Below, one piece after another: positions 1 through 10,249 of a stretch of DNA of 64,000 nucleotides; the first letter of the stretch is position 1, and each line of letters begins with the position of its first letter. The DNA is from Proteles cristata cristata (lineage: Eukaryota > Chordata > Mammalia > Carnivora > Hyaenidae). A program made the position numbers and the translations under genes. The stretch lies in the NCBI GenBank assembly GCA_017311185.1, contig JAESUZ010002871.1, positions 124,001 to 188,000 of the forward strand. The letters run 5' to 3'. The notes below the pieces were generated by a model. That model did not search any database. It was not told the DNA's origin and saw only the letters and a list, made by a program, of their open reading frames with translations.

Positions 1-740
1 TCAAGAACCGTGGGACATTCTTTAACGCTCAGAGATAAAGTTTTCCTTTTGATAGTGATTTTGCTCTTATGTGTACACAGATCATCATAAATAATGCTCT
101 TCATTTCAGGTAGCTTAATACACACGATAGCCTCAAAGCAAATACTTATTGAAAACTTGGCGTCTTAGCACTAAAATTCTTCTCCATCTTATACTATACC
201 CTTCACCTTCCAAACCGGACGGGAAGATCTATCCCTACGTAAACTGGAGTCTAGGGAAAACGACTTAACACGAGTTTGCACACAATTAAACAATCTCAGT
301 AAATCAAATTCCCAGATTACAACGTTTAGCAATCTCTCTTAGGCCAAAAAAAAAAAAAAAATACACACACACACACACACAGTCAAGAGTTCATTACTGG
401 AGATGAGACTTAACCCTCACATTTGCACAAATGACTTCGGTAACTGCTCTAAATTTTCCCGTGTGGGGGGAAAAAAAACCCACACATAATGAATGGGACG
501 GGGCAGGGGTACTACTTAAAAACTGGGTCATTCCTTATTTGTTAAGATGAGACGGTCTTTGGGAGGGAAAAGGTTCATGAAGCATCTAAAGAGGAAAGAC
601 AGTACAGCATCCTCAGTGTAGAAAAGTTACAGCTCTTTACACAAGTCAGCACTAGGGGCTCATTAGTTGGTTTTATTTGTGTTTAGTCACTCGGAGTTTA
701 ATGGAACCAGCCTTCCGAACAGCCGAGGTTCAGCCACGGT
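1..740. other. Unique low-GC sequence left of the CpG island
   Basis: I see no recognisable gene or SINE here, only an A-run and CA microsatellite at 343-381. If the minus-strand donor at 1244/1245 is real, this stretch is first-intron sequence of a gene running leftwards. Otherwise it is promoter-flanking intergenic DNA. Confidence 0.5.
343..381. repeat. A-run plus (CA)n microsatellite
   Basis: About 17 A residues are followed by about ten AC units. Length polymorphism is likely. Confidence 0.9.
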
Positions 741-1244
741 AAATGTGGAGGAGGAAATGCCCTCATTCACCTGCGACACCTGCCCGCGCCCCCAGGTCTC
801 CCCTCGCGCCCTCTCTCCACCCTTCTCCAGACCCCAGCCCTAGCTCCCCGCCCCGTGCCCCAATCCCCGCCCCCTCCCGGCCCTGCCCCCTCCCAGACGG
901 CCTTCGTCGCGGAGGTCCCCGGGGCCCAGACCCCTCGCGTCCTGCGAGTGCTTCTCTGGAGCCTGGACGGGCGGCGCGGGGAGGCCAGTCCCCGCGCGGC
1001 CTCTCCCCCATCATCACACCCCGCAGGCTCTGGGGACTCCCCGCCCCCGGAAACCGCGGAGAAACTAGGCCGGGAATGCCAGCCCCAGCCACTTTCCGCC
1101 TCCTTGGCTACCCCCGCAGGCGGGCCATCGGAACTCAACCCTCGGAGCTGCTATCCGTCCGGCGCCCTCTCACCCCGGAGCGCGAGGCCGAGCGCAGGCG
1201 CCGCGCAGGGCTGGTCCGCGAAAGGCCCTCCGCCGCACACTCAC

Positions 1245-1560
1245 CTGCCGCCTGCTCCACCTTCAGTGCCACCCAAACACAGCCCCTTCCTGGGGCATGA
1301 AAGCACCGGCTACGCGGCCTGCGCGCCCTCGGCACAGCCGGGCGGGGGGACTCGCTCCCGCGGCCGCCGCCGCCACGGCCCGATCTGCGCCTGCGCCGCC
1401 TGACGGGCTCGGTCTCGAGGGGCGCCGCATGCAGCGATAACGGCCGGGAGCGCGAGCCCGCGCGGGCGCTTGGGCTGTCTGGAGGCCGGCCGTGCGGGCG
1501 GCGGGTCGCCTAGGAGCTGCCGGCTGCAGTGCCGCCCCGACAGCTGACGGCCATGTTTCT
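1245..1560 (-). other. Candidate first exon of an unnamed gene (mostly 5' UTR)
   Basis: Reading leftwards on the minus strand, the segment ends in CAG|GTGAGT, a consensus splice donor, with the last exonic base at 1245 and the intron starting at 1244. It lies within the CpG island. One ATG frame (through FMPQEGAVFGWH) stops just before the donor; another (FHAPGRGCVWVALKVEQAAG) reads through the splice site, so either a 5' UTR exon or a short coding start is possible. The transcription start is unknown and the right boundary is nominal. I do not recognise the gene. Confidence 0.4.
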
Positions 1561-1606
1561 GTTCCCTTTTCTTTTTTTCTCCCCCTCCTTCCGCCCTTTT
1601 CCACAG
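1556..1606 (+). other. Pyrimidine tract with acceptor-like CAG
   Basis: About 45 bases that are nearly all C/T end in TTTTCCACAG at 1597-1606, the shape of a 3' splice site on the plus strand. An acceptor inside a CpG island is unusual; without a plausible plus-strand donor upstream it may simply be a promoter polypyrimidine tract. Confidence 0.25.
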
Positions 1607-1649
1607 AACAGCACTTTGCTTTTCCCCCTCCCTCTCCCTTTCCTACTGC

Positions 1650-1712
1650 GGGGGTGGGTGGAAAAGGGCGTGGGGGGAGGGGTGGAGAAGGGAGGCCGCG
1701 GGGGCGGGGCGG
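1650..1712 (+). other. G-run cluster, potential G-quadruplex
   Basis: At least six runs of three or more G (GGGGGTGGGTGG, GGGCG, GGGGGGAGGGG, GGGAGG, GGGGGCGGGGC) lie immediately 3' of a C/T tract, giving a strong strand asymmetry typical of G4-forming promoter DNA. Confidence 0.6.
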
Positions 1713-2260
1713 CGCTAGTGTCCCGCCCCCGGGGAGGGCCGAGGCCGCGCGGTCACGGCTCCCCTCCCCCCACCTCCCGCCGCGACCCCCGCGGGTCGCG
1801 AGGTCCCGGGCTAGCCCCGTTGGACGCCCTCCTCCGCGTACGCTGCGCGGGTTCCGCAGCTGAAAAGGAGCTGGGAGTCAAGGAAGGGCCCAGGGCGCTG
1901 CTCTGCTGCGCTCCTTGCAGGGCTCGGAGTCTCTGTGTGGTGTAGCTTCATCGCCCTGGCCTGGGGCAGGTGGCGGCTGCTCCTCTAGGGTTTCTCAAAA
2001 ACGGGGAAAGTGACGCCGAGTCCCTCAGTCCTGGAAGAAGAATGCTGAACGGGATACACGTCTCTGGACGAGAAGTTTTGCTTCTCGGGGTGAGAATTGA
2101 AATGTTCACGCAGGACCAGGGGCGCCTCTGAGACCGGATAGAGACCCGCCGACTGGCGCTTCCCGAAGTCCTTTTCCGGCTGCAGCGCCCCGGGAGAGAC
2201 CTTGGCCGCATTCCGTGTCGCTGCGTCGGCCGAGATTTAGGGACGGGGACTCGCTTGTTC

Positions 2261-3128
2261 CGTCAGTTCTCTCCTGCCGCCTAAGTCTAGGCTCCGTAGC
2301 GACACCGATGCACGCAAAGTCCTTTCGCCTTTATGCAAATTTAGCAAAACATTTTTGACAACATTTGGAAGTTACTATTGGAAAGAAAAACCATTAGTTT
2401 TTCAGGGAGAAGCAAGTGGTTTGAAACGTTTTTTACCTCCTGGCAAAAAATAAAAGTAAATGGCGAATGATTTCACAGATTTCGTGGCAGGTCATAATTA
2501 GAACTGGTAATGTGTATATCTGATGAGTATTCACGTATATAATGATCTTTTCCGGAGAATTACTTTCTTGATTCAATCTGCACTTTTGCCGAAACGCTCG
2601 GTCATGAGCGCCCTGTTGCCGTTTACTTCTGAAGTTTATTGTTTATATGGATAGTTTGCATTTTGCAGCCAATGGCAGAAACTATTTTCCTAACCACATT
2701 AGCAGTACGAATTGATTCTGTAGAAATGCATAGCAGTAGAAATAAGGCTTATTTAGTAATAGTCTGAAGTACGTTTGAGTCCAATGGAAACCACTCTTTG
2801 ACAATCTGGACAGAAGTTGTTAAAGGAACTAGTACTTGAACTTGTGGACTCGTCCTTCCTTTCTCAAGGCATATTAATTAATAGTTTAAAAGTATTTAAT
2901 GTAAACAAGATGTCTTAATAGGTAGATTTCATTAACACAGAGAGACAGTTTTTTTCTTCTTGGTTTTTTGCAACCACAGAAATAAAAAATGTAAGAAGCC
3001 AGTGTATCTCTTCCATTTATTTGACAGATTTTTCTCAATTTGTGATGTGGGATTTTCTTTAAATTTTTTCATTATTTTAACTGCCCTATAGATTTATAAA
3101 AGATTTTCATTGCCATTGTCTACCTTTA
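2261..3128. other. Unique AT-rich sequence beside the CpG island
   Basis: There is no SINE or L1. It contains a perfect octamer ATGCAAAT at 2333-2340 and a small CpG-containing patch near 2590-2625 with inverted CGCTC/GAGCG arms. It could hold promoter-proximal regulatory DNA; nothing coding is seen. Confidence 0.4.
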
Positions 3129-3141
3129 AATTTCATGAATG

Positions 3142-3351
3142 GGAGGCACCTGGGTGTCTCAGTGGGTTAAGCATCGGACTTTGGCTCAGGTCATGATCAA
3201 GAGGTTGGTGAGTTCAAGCCCTGCATCAGACTCCATGCTGAGAACTCAGAGCCTGGAGCCTGCTTCAGATTCTCTGTCTGTCTGTCTGTCTCTGTCTCTC
3301 CCCTGCTCATACTCTCTCTCTCTCCCTCTCAGGAAATAAACATTTTTTTTT
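3142..3351 (+). mobile_element. CAN SINE, plus
   Basis: The tRNA-derived head (CACCTGGGTGTCTCAGTGGG), a TCTG/TC tract and an A tail are present. TSD AATTTCATGAATG occurs at 3129-3141 and 3352-3364. Confidence 0.95.
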
Positions 3352-3364
3352 AATTTCATGAATG

Positions 3365-4697
3365 AACTTGTATATTTTAGGCCCAATTTTCTGTTTCAGG
3401 AGCTTTTCTTGGATCTGAAAGTCCTTGATCCAGCGACCTTCTCAACTGCAATCTTATGTGCCCAGAACTGAAATAAGTTCATTTTAATTTTTAACATGTA
3501 AATATTTGAGTCTAAAACGTGGGAGGGGAATTGGAGAGCTCAATAACAACATAATTGTTACAATCCTTATAGTATCATGGTTTCAGTTGAGCCTTTATAG
3601 ATGCAGGAACCTAGAACCAGTCTCAGCTTTGGTGATTTCATACTTGAGTATGGAGGAGAAACTGGTAAATTCTTAGCTCTTTATCTTCCCAATCAAAATA
3701 AGTTAACTCTGTATTCCCTAGGATCGCCTCCATAGCGTGAAAATCTGATCCTGATCTCTACTTCCCAATGTATAATCCACATGTTGTACACTGGCAACTT
3801 ACTTGGTTCCAGCCCCTTACTCATCATTTCATTTTTGAAAACATGGGATTTGAAGGCCCAGAATTCTTCTAGAAAGGGTTTTAAGTAAGAATGATATCCA
3901 CAAACACTACATCTGCATTATTCATATGATATCTAAACAACCTGGTGTGTCCCACTCTCCACGGGGAGCGTTAGCACACTCTTTTTGTGCCTCACTCTGG
4001 TATCTTATCTGGCTGTGGACTCTGTGTCAGCATTATCAGAATGGCCTCCTCTAGAGTCTTTGGGAGTTACTCAGCATATTCTTTATCCAATTCTCTTCGC
4101 TAGGCCTACAGGCCAAACACAGCTGGACTAGCAGGGTCAAGGACTGGCACAAGGTTCTTGGTCCTGAGTCAAAGTAGGGTAAATGATCCCGAGAACAATG
4201 TCCTAACAGATCATAAAGAAGAGTAGGAATTAACAAAGGGAGAAAAACAGAGAAAGATATAATGGATAGAGAGGATGACAAAAGACAGCTTATATGAATA
4301 TCTGAGACACAAGACTGGCTGTCCATGGCTGGCTTTCATGGGCTCCCTGCATGATTTTAAGTGGAGGGCATAGTCCTCTACCCTCGGCTTTTCCTCATTC
4401 CTGGGGATCAGTGTCTGGCTGACTTGAACACCACTCTAGCACCCAACATCTCCATATATGGTTAGTTAGTCTCCCTAGCTAACATACGTCTATATTCATC
4501 ATCCAGGTATATTCCTAGTTTCCCACTTTTACTGTTGCCTCTCCTGACTAGAGTCCAGCTCTTACCTGCTTACCTTTTTCGGAGCCTTAATTATTTTACT
4601 CCTCACATCATAGCAAATCATCCTGACCATAGGTCAAGAAATATATGTCTGTATTTCAAAGATTAATTTTTTTAACTTTTATTAAGAAAATAAAATC
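3365..4697. other. Unique sequence, no gene seen
   Basis: About 1.3 kb without an obvious SINE or L1. The longest frame (minus, 4051-4326, 91 aa) has no recognised domain and is within chance expectation. Confidence 0.5.
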
Positions 4698-4904
4698 AGG
4701 GGTGCCTGAGTGGCTCAGTCAGTTAAGCATCTGACTTTGGCTCAAGTCATGATCTCATGGTTCATGGGTTCAAGCCCCGACTCGGGCTTTACACTGACAA
4801 TGCAGAGTCTGCCTGGGGTTCTCTTTTTCTCCCTCTCTCTCTGCCCCTCCCCTACCTGTTCAGTCTCTCTGTCTGTCTCAAAGTAAATAAACTTTAAAAC
4901 AAAG
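4698..4904 (+). mobile_element. CAN SINE, plus
   Basis: Head GGGGTGCCTGAGTGGCTCAG through AAGTAAATAAAC tail. Approximate TSD GAAAATAAAAT at 4686-4696 and 4905-4916. Confidence 0.95.
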
Positions 4905-5112
4905 GAAAATAAAAATAAGATATAAGCATAAACAAAAATAATAGTATAATGAACTCTTCTGTGTTTATCACCCAGCTTCAATTCTTAGTTAATCTTGATT
5001 CCATGTATCTGCTTCCTTACTTCCCCCTCCTCCCCAAGTATTTTGAAGGAAATACTTGACATTTCATCTGTAAATACTTCAGCATGTAGCTCTAAAAAAT
5101 AAGGACTTTTTT

Positions 5113-5313
5113 GGGGTGCCTGGGTGGCTCCACCAGTTAAGTGGCTGACTCTTGATTTCTGCTTAGGTCTCATGGTTGTGGGATCAAGCCTTTTGTCAGG
5201 CTCTGTGCTGGGCATGGAGCCTGCTTAAGATTCTCTCTCTCCCTCTTCCTTTGCCCCTCTCCTATTTGCAGGCACACATGCTCTCTCTCTAAAAAAATGA
5301 ATAACAAAAAAAG
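5113..5313 (+). mobile_element. CAN SINE, plus
   Basis: Complete copy with TSD ATAAGGACTTTTTT at 5099-5112 and 5314-5327. The tail is diverged, so an older copy. Confidence 0.95.
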
Positions 5314-5393
5314 ATAAGGACTTTTTTAAAAACATAAGCACAAGGGTATTCTCATCACTAAAAATTCTTTTAATTAACATTTTATTTTATTAT

Positions 5394-5570
5394 GGGGCAC
5401 CTGGGTGGCTCAGTTAGTTGAACGTCAGAATCTTGATTTCCTCTCAGGTCATTATCCCACAGTCATGGGATCAAGCCCCAGGCTGGGCTCTGCACTGAGC
5501 ATGGAACCTGCTTAAGATTCTCCCTCTCCCTCTGCCCCTCTCCCCAGCCTTGTGCTCTCTCTCTCCCTCT
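5394..5570 (+). mobile_element. CAN SINE, plus
   Basis: Head GGGGCACCTGGGTGGCTCAG to a TC tract. The A tail is degraded and abuts the next, opposite-strand SINE. Confidence 0.9.
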
Positions 5571-5588
5571 ATTATTAAATATTTTGGG

Positions 5589-5780
5589 TTTTTTTTTTTT
5601 TTGAGAGAGAGAGAGTGAGAGAGAGCACATGCATATAAGTGGGGAAGGCCAGAAAGTGGGAGAGGGAGTATCTGAAGCGGGCTCAGCAGAGAACCGGGCT
5701 TGGGGCTCGAACTCACAAACCATGAGATCATGACCCAAGCCAAAGTCTGATGCTTAAATGGTTGATCCACCCAGGCACCC
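5589..5780 (-). mobile_element. CAN SINE, minus
   Basis: Poly-T and GA tract at the left, CCACCCAGGCACCC head at the right. With the neighbour at 5394 it forms a tail-to-tail inverted SINE pair. Confidence 0.95.
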
Positions 5781-5782
5781 AA

Positions 5783-5812
5783 GGTTGGTTGGTTGGTTGG
5801 TTGGTTGGTTTT
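5783..5812. repeat. (GGTT)n microsatellite
   Basis: About seven GGTT units directly after the head of a minus-strand SINE. Confidence 0.9.
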
Positions 5813-6029
5813 ATGACAAAAAACTACAAAGTATTACTATTGCATACTCTCTCACTCCTTTCCACTCTTCATGGGTGTATACAAGTCCTCCCTGGAGGGT
5901 CTGAGTTTGCATTACACCTCTGATTGGTAAACCAAAATGTTGCTACCCAGGTTCCTCCGTGATCAGAGAATATAGGGTAGGGATTCTTTCCTTTTACATT
6001 TGCCCCCTTAAAGATGTTTCACTCTTCAG

Positions 6030-6254
6030 GAGCACCTGGGTGGCTCAGTCTATTAAGCATCCGACTCTTGATTTCTTCAGAGATCATGATCTCACAGTTT
6101 CGTGAGTTCAAGCCCCACCTTAGGCTCTGCACTTGCTTTGCAGAGTCTGTTTGGGATTCTCTCTCTCTTTCTCTCTCTCTCTCTTTCTGTCCCTCTCTTT
6201 GCCCCTCCCCTGCTTGTGCTCTGTCTTTCTCAAAATAAACTTAAAAAAAAATCA
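6030..6254 (+). mobile_element. CAN SINE, plus
   Basis: Long TC tract. An unusually long imperfect TSD of 22 bp (TTAAAGATGTTTC... and TTAAGGATGTTTC...) lies at 6008-6029 and 6255-6276. Confidence 0.95.
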
Positions 6255-6276
6255 TTAAGGATGTTTCAGTATTCAG

Positions 6277-6540
6277 ATCAAAGACCCCATAATATGTAAC
6301 AATCAGAGATTGCCTAAAAATCTCAAAGTTAGTAGTCCATTTCCAGCTTATATTGAATGTGAGTTTGATAAACACAGTATTGTTTACATGCCCTGACAAA
6401 AAAAATAATTGCAATCTGGAGCTGATACCCTTTGACACCTACTCAAATGGTCCCCTACTTTAATGGTTCCTTTCACACAGAAAAGGAGAAAATGACCTGA
6501 ATACTAGAAGCTATCTCTAAAAAGAATCAATAGAAACCAG
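6277..6540. other. Unique sequence
   Basis: No repeat or gene recognised; short frames only. Confidence 0.4.
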
Positions 6541-6760
6541 GATAATTTCAACTCCTTTTTGTTGTTCACTCCCAACTTTACTTCTTTAGCCCAAATTTCT
6601 CTAAGCTATGTACTCAACCATCAAACTACCTCCAGTGTCTAAATGACATCTAACATTTTACATGTTCAAAGTATACCTCTTAATTCTCTCCCTGCATTGC
6701 ATCTTCCCCCCTCAAAATATTCCTTTTTAAGCTACCTCGTTTCATTATATGGTACCACAG
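6541..6760 (+). repeat. Diverged ancient LINE-like relic
   Basis: Fragments such as ACATTTTACATGTTCAAA and ATTATATGGTACCA resemble a widespread old mammalian repeat (L2/CR1-like). Family assignment is from memory and uncertain. Confidence 0.3.
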
Positions 6761-6864
6761 TCTTCTCTATTTTGACAAATGATGTCCTCTTCAACCCCCA
6801 AATCCAAAGATAGATCATTTGAACTAGGGGTTAGGGACGATGTCATTTGGCAGAATAGAGGAGA
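6761..6864. repeat. Imperfect palindrome, about 104 bp
   Basis: The left arm (TCTTCTCTATTTTGACAAAT) pairs with the right arm (reverse of ATTTGGCAGAATAGAGGAGA), dyad centre near 6812/6813, with roughly 70-75% of positions complementary. Both strands therefore encode similar short peptides (MSSSTPKSKD on plus, TSSLTPSSND on minus), which is a by-product of symmetry. It looks like a palindromic MITE or an old inverted duplication. Confidence 0.7.
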
Positions 6865-6993
6865 AATAGAGCAGAGGTCAGCACTGGGAGAACTGTCCAG
6901 CACTCTCGGAGGCCAGTACTGGGGAGCCAGGAAAAGAACCAGTTGCCTACAGACCGTTGATTGCCATTTAGTGGTACACAACAGGCAGTTATG

Positions 6994-7001
6994 TGACGTC
7001 A
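6994..7001. promoter_or_regulatory. Perfect CRE palindrome TGACGTCA
   Basis: The eight-base consensus for CREB/ATF binding, within non-repetitive sequence 130 bp from the palindrome. Sequence match only; no promoter context is visible. Confidence 0.4.
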
Positions 7002-7084
7002 AATGAAGCAGTCACCTCAGCCGTGTGTCTGACCAGTGAGGCATGTGGTCCTTCCATTGGCATCAGCCTACATGTAGCTGTGGC

Positions 7085-7220
7085 TTTTTTTTTTTTTTTT
7101 AAGTAGGTTCCACATCCATTGTGGAGCCCAATACAGGGCTTAAACTCACAGCCTTGATATCACGACCTGAGCTGAGATTAAGAGTCAGACACTTAACTGA
7201 CTGAATCTTCCAGACACCCC
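7085..7220 (-). mobile_element. Short old CAN SINE, minus
   Basis: Poly-T then AAGTAGGTTCCACATCC...GACTGAATCTTCCAGACACCCC. It lacks the GA-rich block, so it belongs to the older short type. Confidence 0.85.
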
Positions 7221-7735
7221 TGTGACTCATGACTAAAGGAATATAAGACTGTATCCTGAGATTTGAACACCTAGCCACATTGTGCATGTAAACAACTGCT
7301 TTTTTTAGGATTGGGACAAAGCGACCTTGACACCCAGAAAGACAGTAATGGTATAGAAGGGAAAGCTTTGGGAGGGACTGGGCAGAGGTGAAAACATCAC
7401 CTTACAGAGAAAATATGTGTTAGATAAGCTGTATTCAGGCATGACTTACAGTGCTTTTGGCCATGAGTTCAATGTTAATAAATCAATGATACATATTAAA
7501 TAAGGTTTCTTTAAACAGAAACACACATAAAATAAGGTTATGTGTTGATTGCTTGAAGCAAATGTAAATAAAGTCTCTCAGGAAAATATTCCTGGTAGGA
7601 GAAATGGTTAGTGTTTGCTAATTCAGTGTTCCCTGCCTACCCTATTTAAAACAACACTTACATTATATCATCTTGCCCTGTTTTTAGTCTGGTCACCGAC
7701 ACTTACTGGCTATTTATTCATGTGTTTACCATCAT
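7221..7735. other. Unique sequence, no gene seen
   Basis: No SINE or L1; only short frames. Confidence 0.4.
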
Positions 7736-7860
7736 CTCAGCGTACAGGGTCTGTAAGGGCAAGAACTTTATTTTATTCACTATTATATAAATACAATACA
7801 CTCTGGCACCTAGAACAGCAGTGATAACCCATAAATGTTGTTGGTGAATCAATCAAATAA
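7736..7860 (+). repeat. L2 3' end, plus
   Basis: GTAAGGGCAAGAACTTTATT...CTCTGGCACCTAGAACAG...CATAAATGTTGTTGGTGAATC matches the usual L2 3' end ending in a TGAATGAA-like tail. Confidence 0.7.
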
Positions 7861-8089
7861 TTTGGCAGCCCATAAGGAGTCTGTTCTCTTTACCAGTTTG
7901 CAGCCTCCATGGTTATGGTCATTTTTCCATCCCTCATCCAGCTGAACTCCACCTGGTTCCACCTCTCCAATCCTGCAAATATGCCTGAGCATGTCTGAAA
8001 CCTCTGGGCCTCTTATCCATATTTCTTCCCTGTGCAGTCTACGTAAGAAAGTTCTTTGAGTGGGTCCAGATCATTAAATATAGTTGTGC
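7861..8089. other. Unique or very diverged sequence
   Basis: Nothing recognisable beyond a C/T-rich, possibly L2-derived stretch. Confidence 0.3.
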
Positions 8090-8400
8090 ATAACTCTATT
8101 GTAGCAGTAATCATTAACTGACAATGCCTAAGAAGAGAACAACAGCAAGTTAGCAAACTCTGTCTTAACTGATTTGAATGGCATGTTAATTCTCAACCTA
8201 ACGATTTATTTACTGAGGCCTGCTGCTGTCATTAAGAGTTATTAGAGAATTTTCTTTTGAGCTTATCAAAGGGAAAATTGTATTTGTGTTTACTTTAGTC
8301 ACTAAGGTTAATTGCCATTTTAACACTCTTTTGATGTGCTAATAGCGCCTAATGAGAATCATTAATTAGGAAGCTAAAAGGAGAAGGCAGGTTTTTGCAG
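8090..8400. promoter_or_regulatory. Candidate conserved non-coding element
   Basis: Repeat-free, AT-rich and dense in homeodomain-type cores (TTAATT, CATTAATTAG near 8360, CTAATGAG near 8350) with a TATCAAAGGG TCF/LEF-like site near 8264. This texture is typical of vertebrate developmental enhancers, but conservation cannot be measured here. Confidence 0.3.
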
Positions 8401-8549
8401 AAAAATTGAATCTATTCCCACTATGCCCCTAAACTCCATTTCTGGGGCTTAACTACTCATTTCACCCAGATTTCTATAGTTAAATCAAATTCAGGCCAAT
8501 TATAGTCATTGGGAAAGAGTAGAGCAGACAGACTTTTGGATCATTGCTT

Positions 8550-8650
8550 ACTCCATGAGCAAGTTATTTAATGTCCCTGAGCCTCTTTCCTCATGCATAA
8601 AATATTTATCTTGCAGAGTCATTTAAGATTAATCATTATCATATGCCACA
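8550..8650 (+). repeat. MIR fragment, plus
   Basis: GAGCAAGTTATTTAATGTCC...CCTCTTTCCTCATGCATAAAAT matches the MIR core (GGGCAAGTTACTTAACCTCT...). Confidence 0.6.
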
Positions 8651-8668
8651 ACCATTCATCAAGAACCT

Positions 8669-8880
8669 TCTTTATTTTTAAATTTCGTTTTAATGTTTAT
8701 TTTTGAGACAGATCATGAGCGGGGGAGGGGCAGAGAGAGAAGGAGACCCAGAATCTGAAGCAGGCTCCAGGTTCTAAGCTGTCATCACAGAATCCGACGC
8801 GGGGCTCAAACTCACAAACCGTGAGATCATGATCTGAGCCGAAGTTGGAGACTCAACTGACTGAGCCACCCAAGAGCCCC
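8669..8880 (-). mobile_element. CAN SINE, minus
   Basis: TTTAATGTTTATTTTTGAGA tail, GA block, CCACCCAAGAGCCCC head. TSD weak (CATCAAG / TATCAAG). Confidence 0.93.
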
Positions 8881-9014
8881 TATCAAGCCAGTCACTATGC
8901 TTAGGTACTTAACCTTCATTGTCTACTACTCCGCCCCACAGGGGAATTGTCATTATAGTTTCCCCTGAGATAGTGTATGTAAAGCCTCTGTCATAGTGAC
9001 TGGGACATACTTGG

Positions 9015-9245
9015 ACAGGGATTAGCATACTACAGACCCTGGGCCAAATCTACACTGATGCCTGTTTTTGTAAATTAAGTTTTATTGGAGTACAGCCATG
9101 CCCATTTGTTTACTATTGTCTATGACTACTGGTGCACTAAAATAGCAGAATTGAAGAGTTATGACAGAGACAGTATAGCCCACAAAAACAAAAATATTTA
9201 CTACCTGATCCTTTATATCCTGGGAGACCAGCAAAAATTAGTTTG
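9015..9245 (-). repeat. Ancient interspersed repeat, family unnamed
   Basis: CCTGTTTTTGTAAATTAAGTT...TGGAGTACAGCCATGCCCATT...ACAGAGACAGTATAGCCCAC is a well-known old mammalian repeat. A second copy in the opposite sense is at 58370-58550. I do not trust my memory of its family name. Confidence 0.6.
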
Positions 9246-10234
9246 ATTTACTTGTCCATCCAAACAGGAGGCCAGAAAACAAAAACAAAACAAAACCCAG
9301 CAGACAAGCAGATCTAGAGAGTGGATCAAAAATGACTAGAGTCCCAAGGTATCAAAGATTTTTACCAATGGGGGGGGGGGTTAGAAGTGCATAGAAATCC
9401 TGATTTGTGACTTCCAGATACATTGCCTACTGCAGAATGAGCAGCCTCCCAAATGGAAAGTGACAAGCAATGTACTTATGGCAGAATTAGAGTTCAGTTA
9501 TGAGTCCTCAGGAGAGAGCCAGGTGGATAGTGTTCAATGAATAGATCAAGGATGTAGAGGAGAAATCTGTTTATCATGGAAAAGCTGTGGAGGCAGAGGG
9601 GAAAGATTTGTAGAGGAAGAGCAAAAGTAGTGCTAGCTCCAGAATGTCTATAACAAAGGGACTTAGGAGTCTCACTGGTTAAAAAGTGTCACTTATCCAT
9701 ACCAAAAATGGGTGAACTGAACTGAAGGAGATTTTGGGAGATCCATAGATGCTCTCTAATGTCCCATAGACACTTTCTATCAGTGGGATGTAAAGAATGG
9801 GAGAAAGAAGTAAAAGTATAAGCAGCACAAAAAGGCATGACAAAAAGTACTTATATTTTGAACAGTGACTAAAGATGATGACAGGCACGATAAGCATGAT
9901 GAAATAATCTGGCTTCAGGCTTTCAATAGGATTCATATTATACACTTGCTTTACCTTGGGTAGAAAACCAGGTCCTGGTAAGTGGCCTGTGGAAATTGAT
10001 GGTCTGATCTGTAAATTTCATAGGCCAGAAGTGAACAAGTCTTATGATGTCAGTGCTTTAACTATAGGTATTCAGCAATTCTGTCGATGAAGTTCCTTTC
10101 ATTCTTTAAACTTGTTGGAATTATAGCAATCAATAGGCCATAGCACAGTATTTGGAAATAATTCAATGGTTAAAAAAAAAAGGAAGAAAAGAAAGTGAAA
10201 CCATACTGTCAGAATTCTTAGTCCTGTTTTTTAT
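9246..10234. other. Unique sequence, no gene seen
   Basis: About 1 kb without recognised repeats apart from an 11-G run at 9370-9380. The minus frame at 9679-9945 (88 aa) is hydrophobic but matches nothing known. Confidence 0.45.
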
Positions 10235-10249
10235 ATGCTTTTGCTTCCT

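Larger units (their letters stand above)
745..2260. promoter_or_regulatory. CpG island, probable promoter
   Basis: A sharp switch from AT-rich flank to dense CpG (clearest at 780-1860) includes GC boxes on both strands (CCCCGCCCC around 844-880, GGGGCGGGGC near 1700), a GCC-repeat run near 1359-1376 and an NRF1-like TGCGCCTGCGCC near 1385. Such islands mark housekeeping or developmental promoters in mammals. The long open frames inside it are expected from stop-poor GC-rich DNA and are not evidence of protein coding. Which gene it serves cannot be read from the window. Confidence 0.9.

Noticed and set aside
743..1945. Six or more overlapping open frames of 60-185 codons on both strands
   Set aside because: Stop codons are rare in CpG-island DNA. 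The frames are Pro/Arg/Ala/Gly-rich, overlap on both strands and show no domain; only the splice donor suggests a real exon.
3142..3215. tRNA gene
   Set aside because: The A/B-box-like head belongs to a tRNA-Lys-derived SINE. No cloverleaf is intact here or in any other copy.
9679..9945. Hydrophobic 88-aa minus frame, considered as a mitochondrial insertion or receptor fragment
   Set aside because: No recognisable motif and no flanking homology; AT-rich DNA on one strand easily encodes hydrophobic residues.
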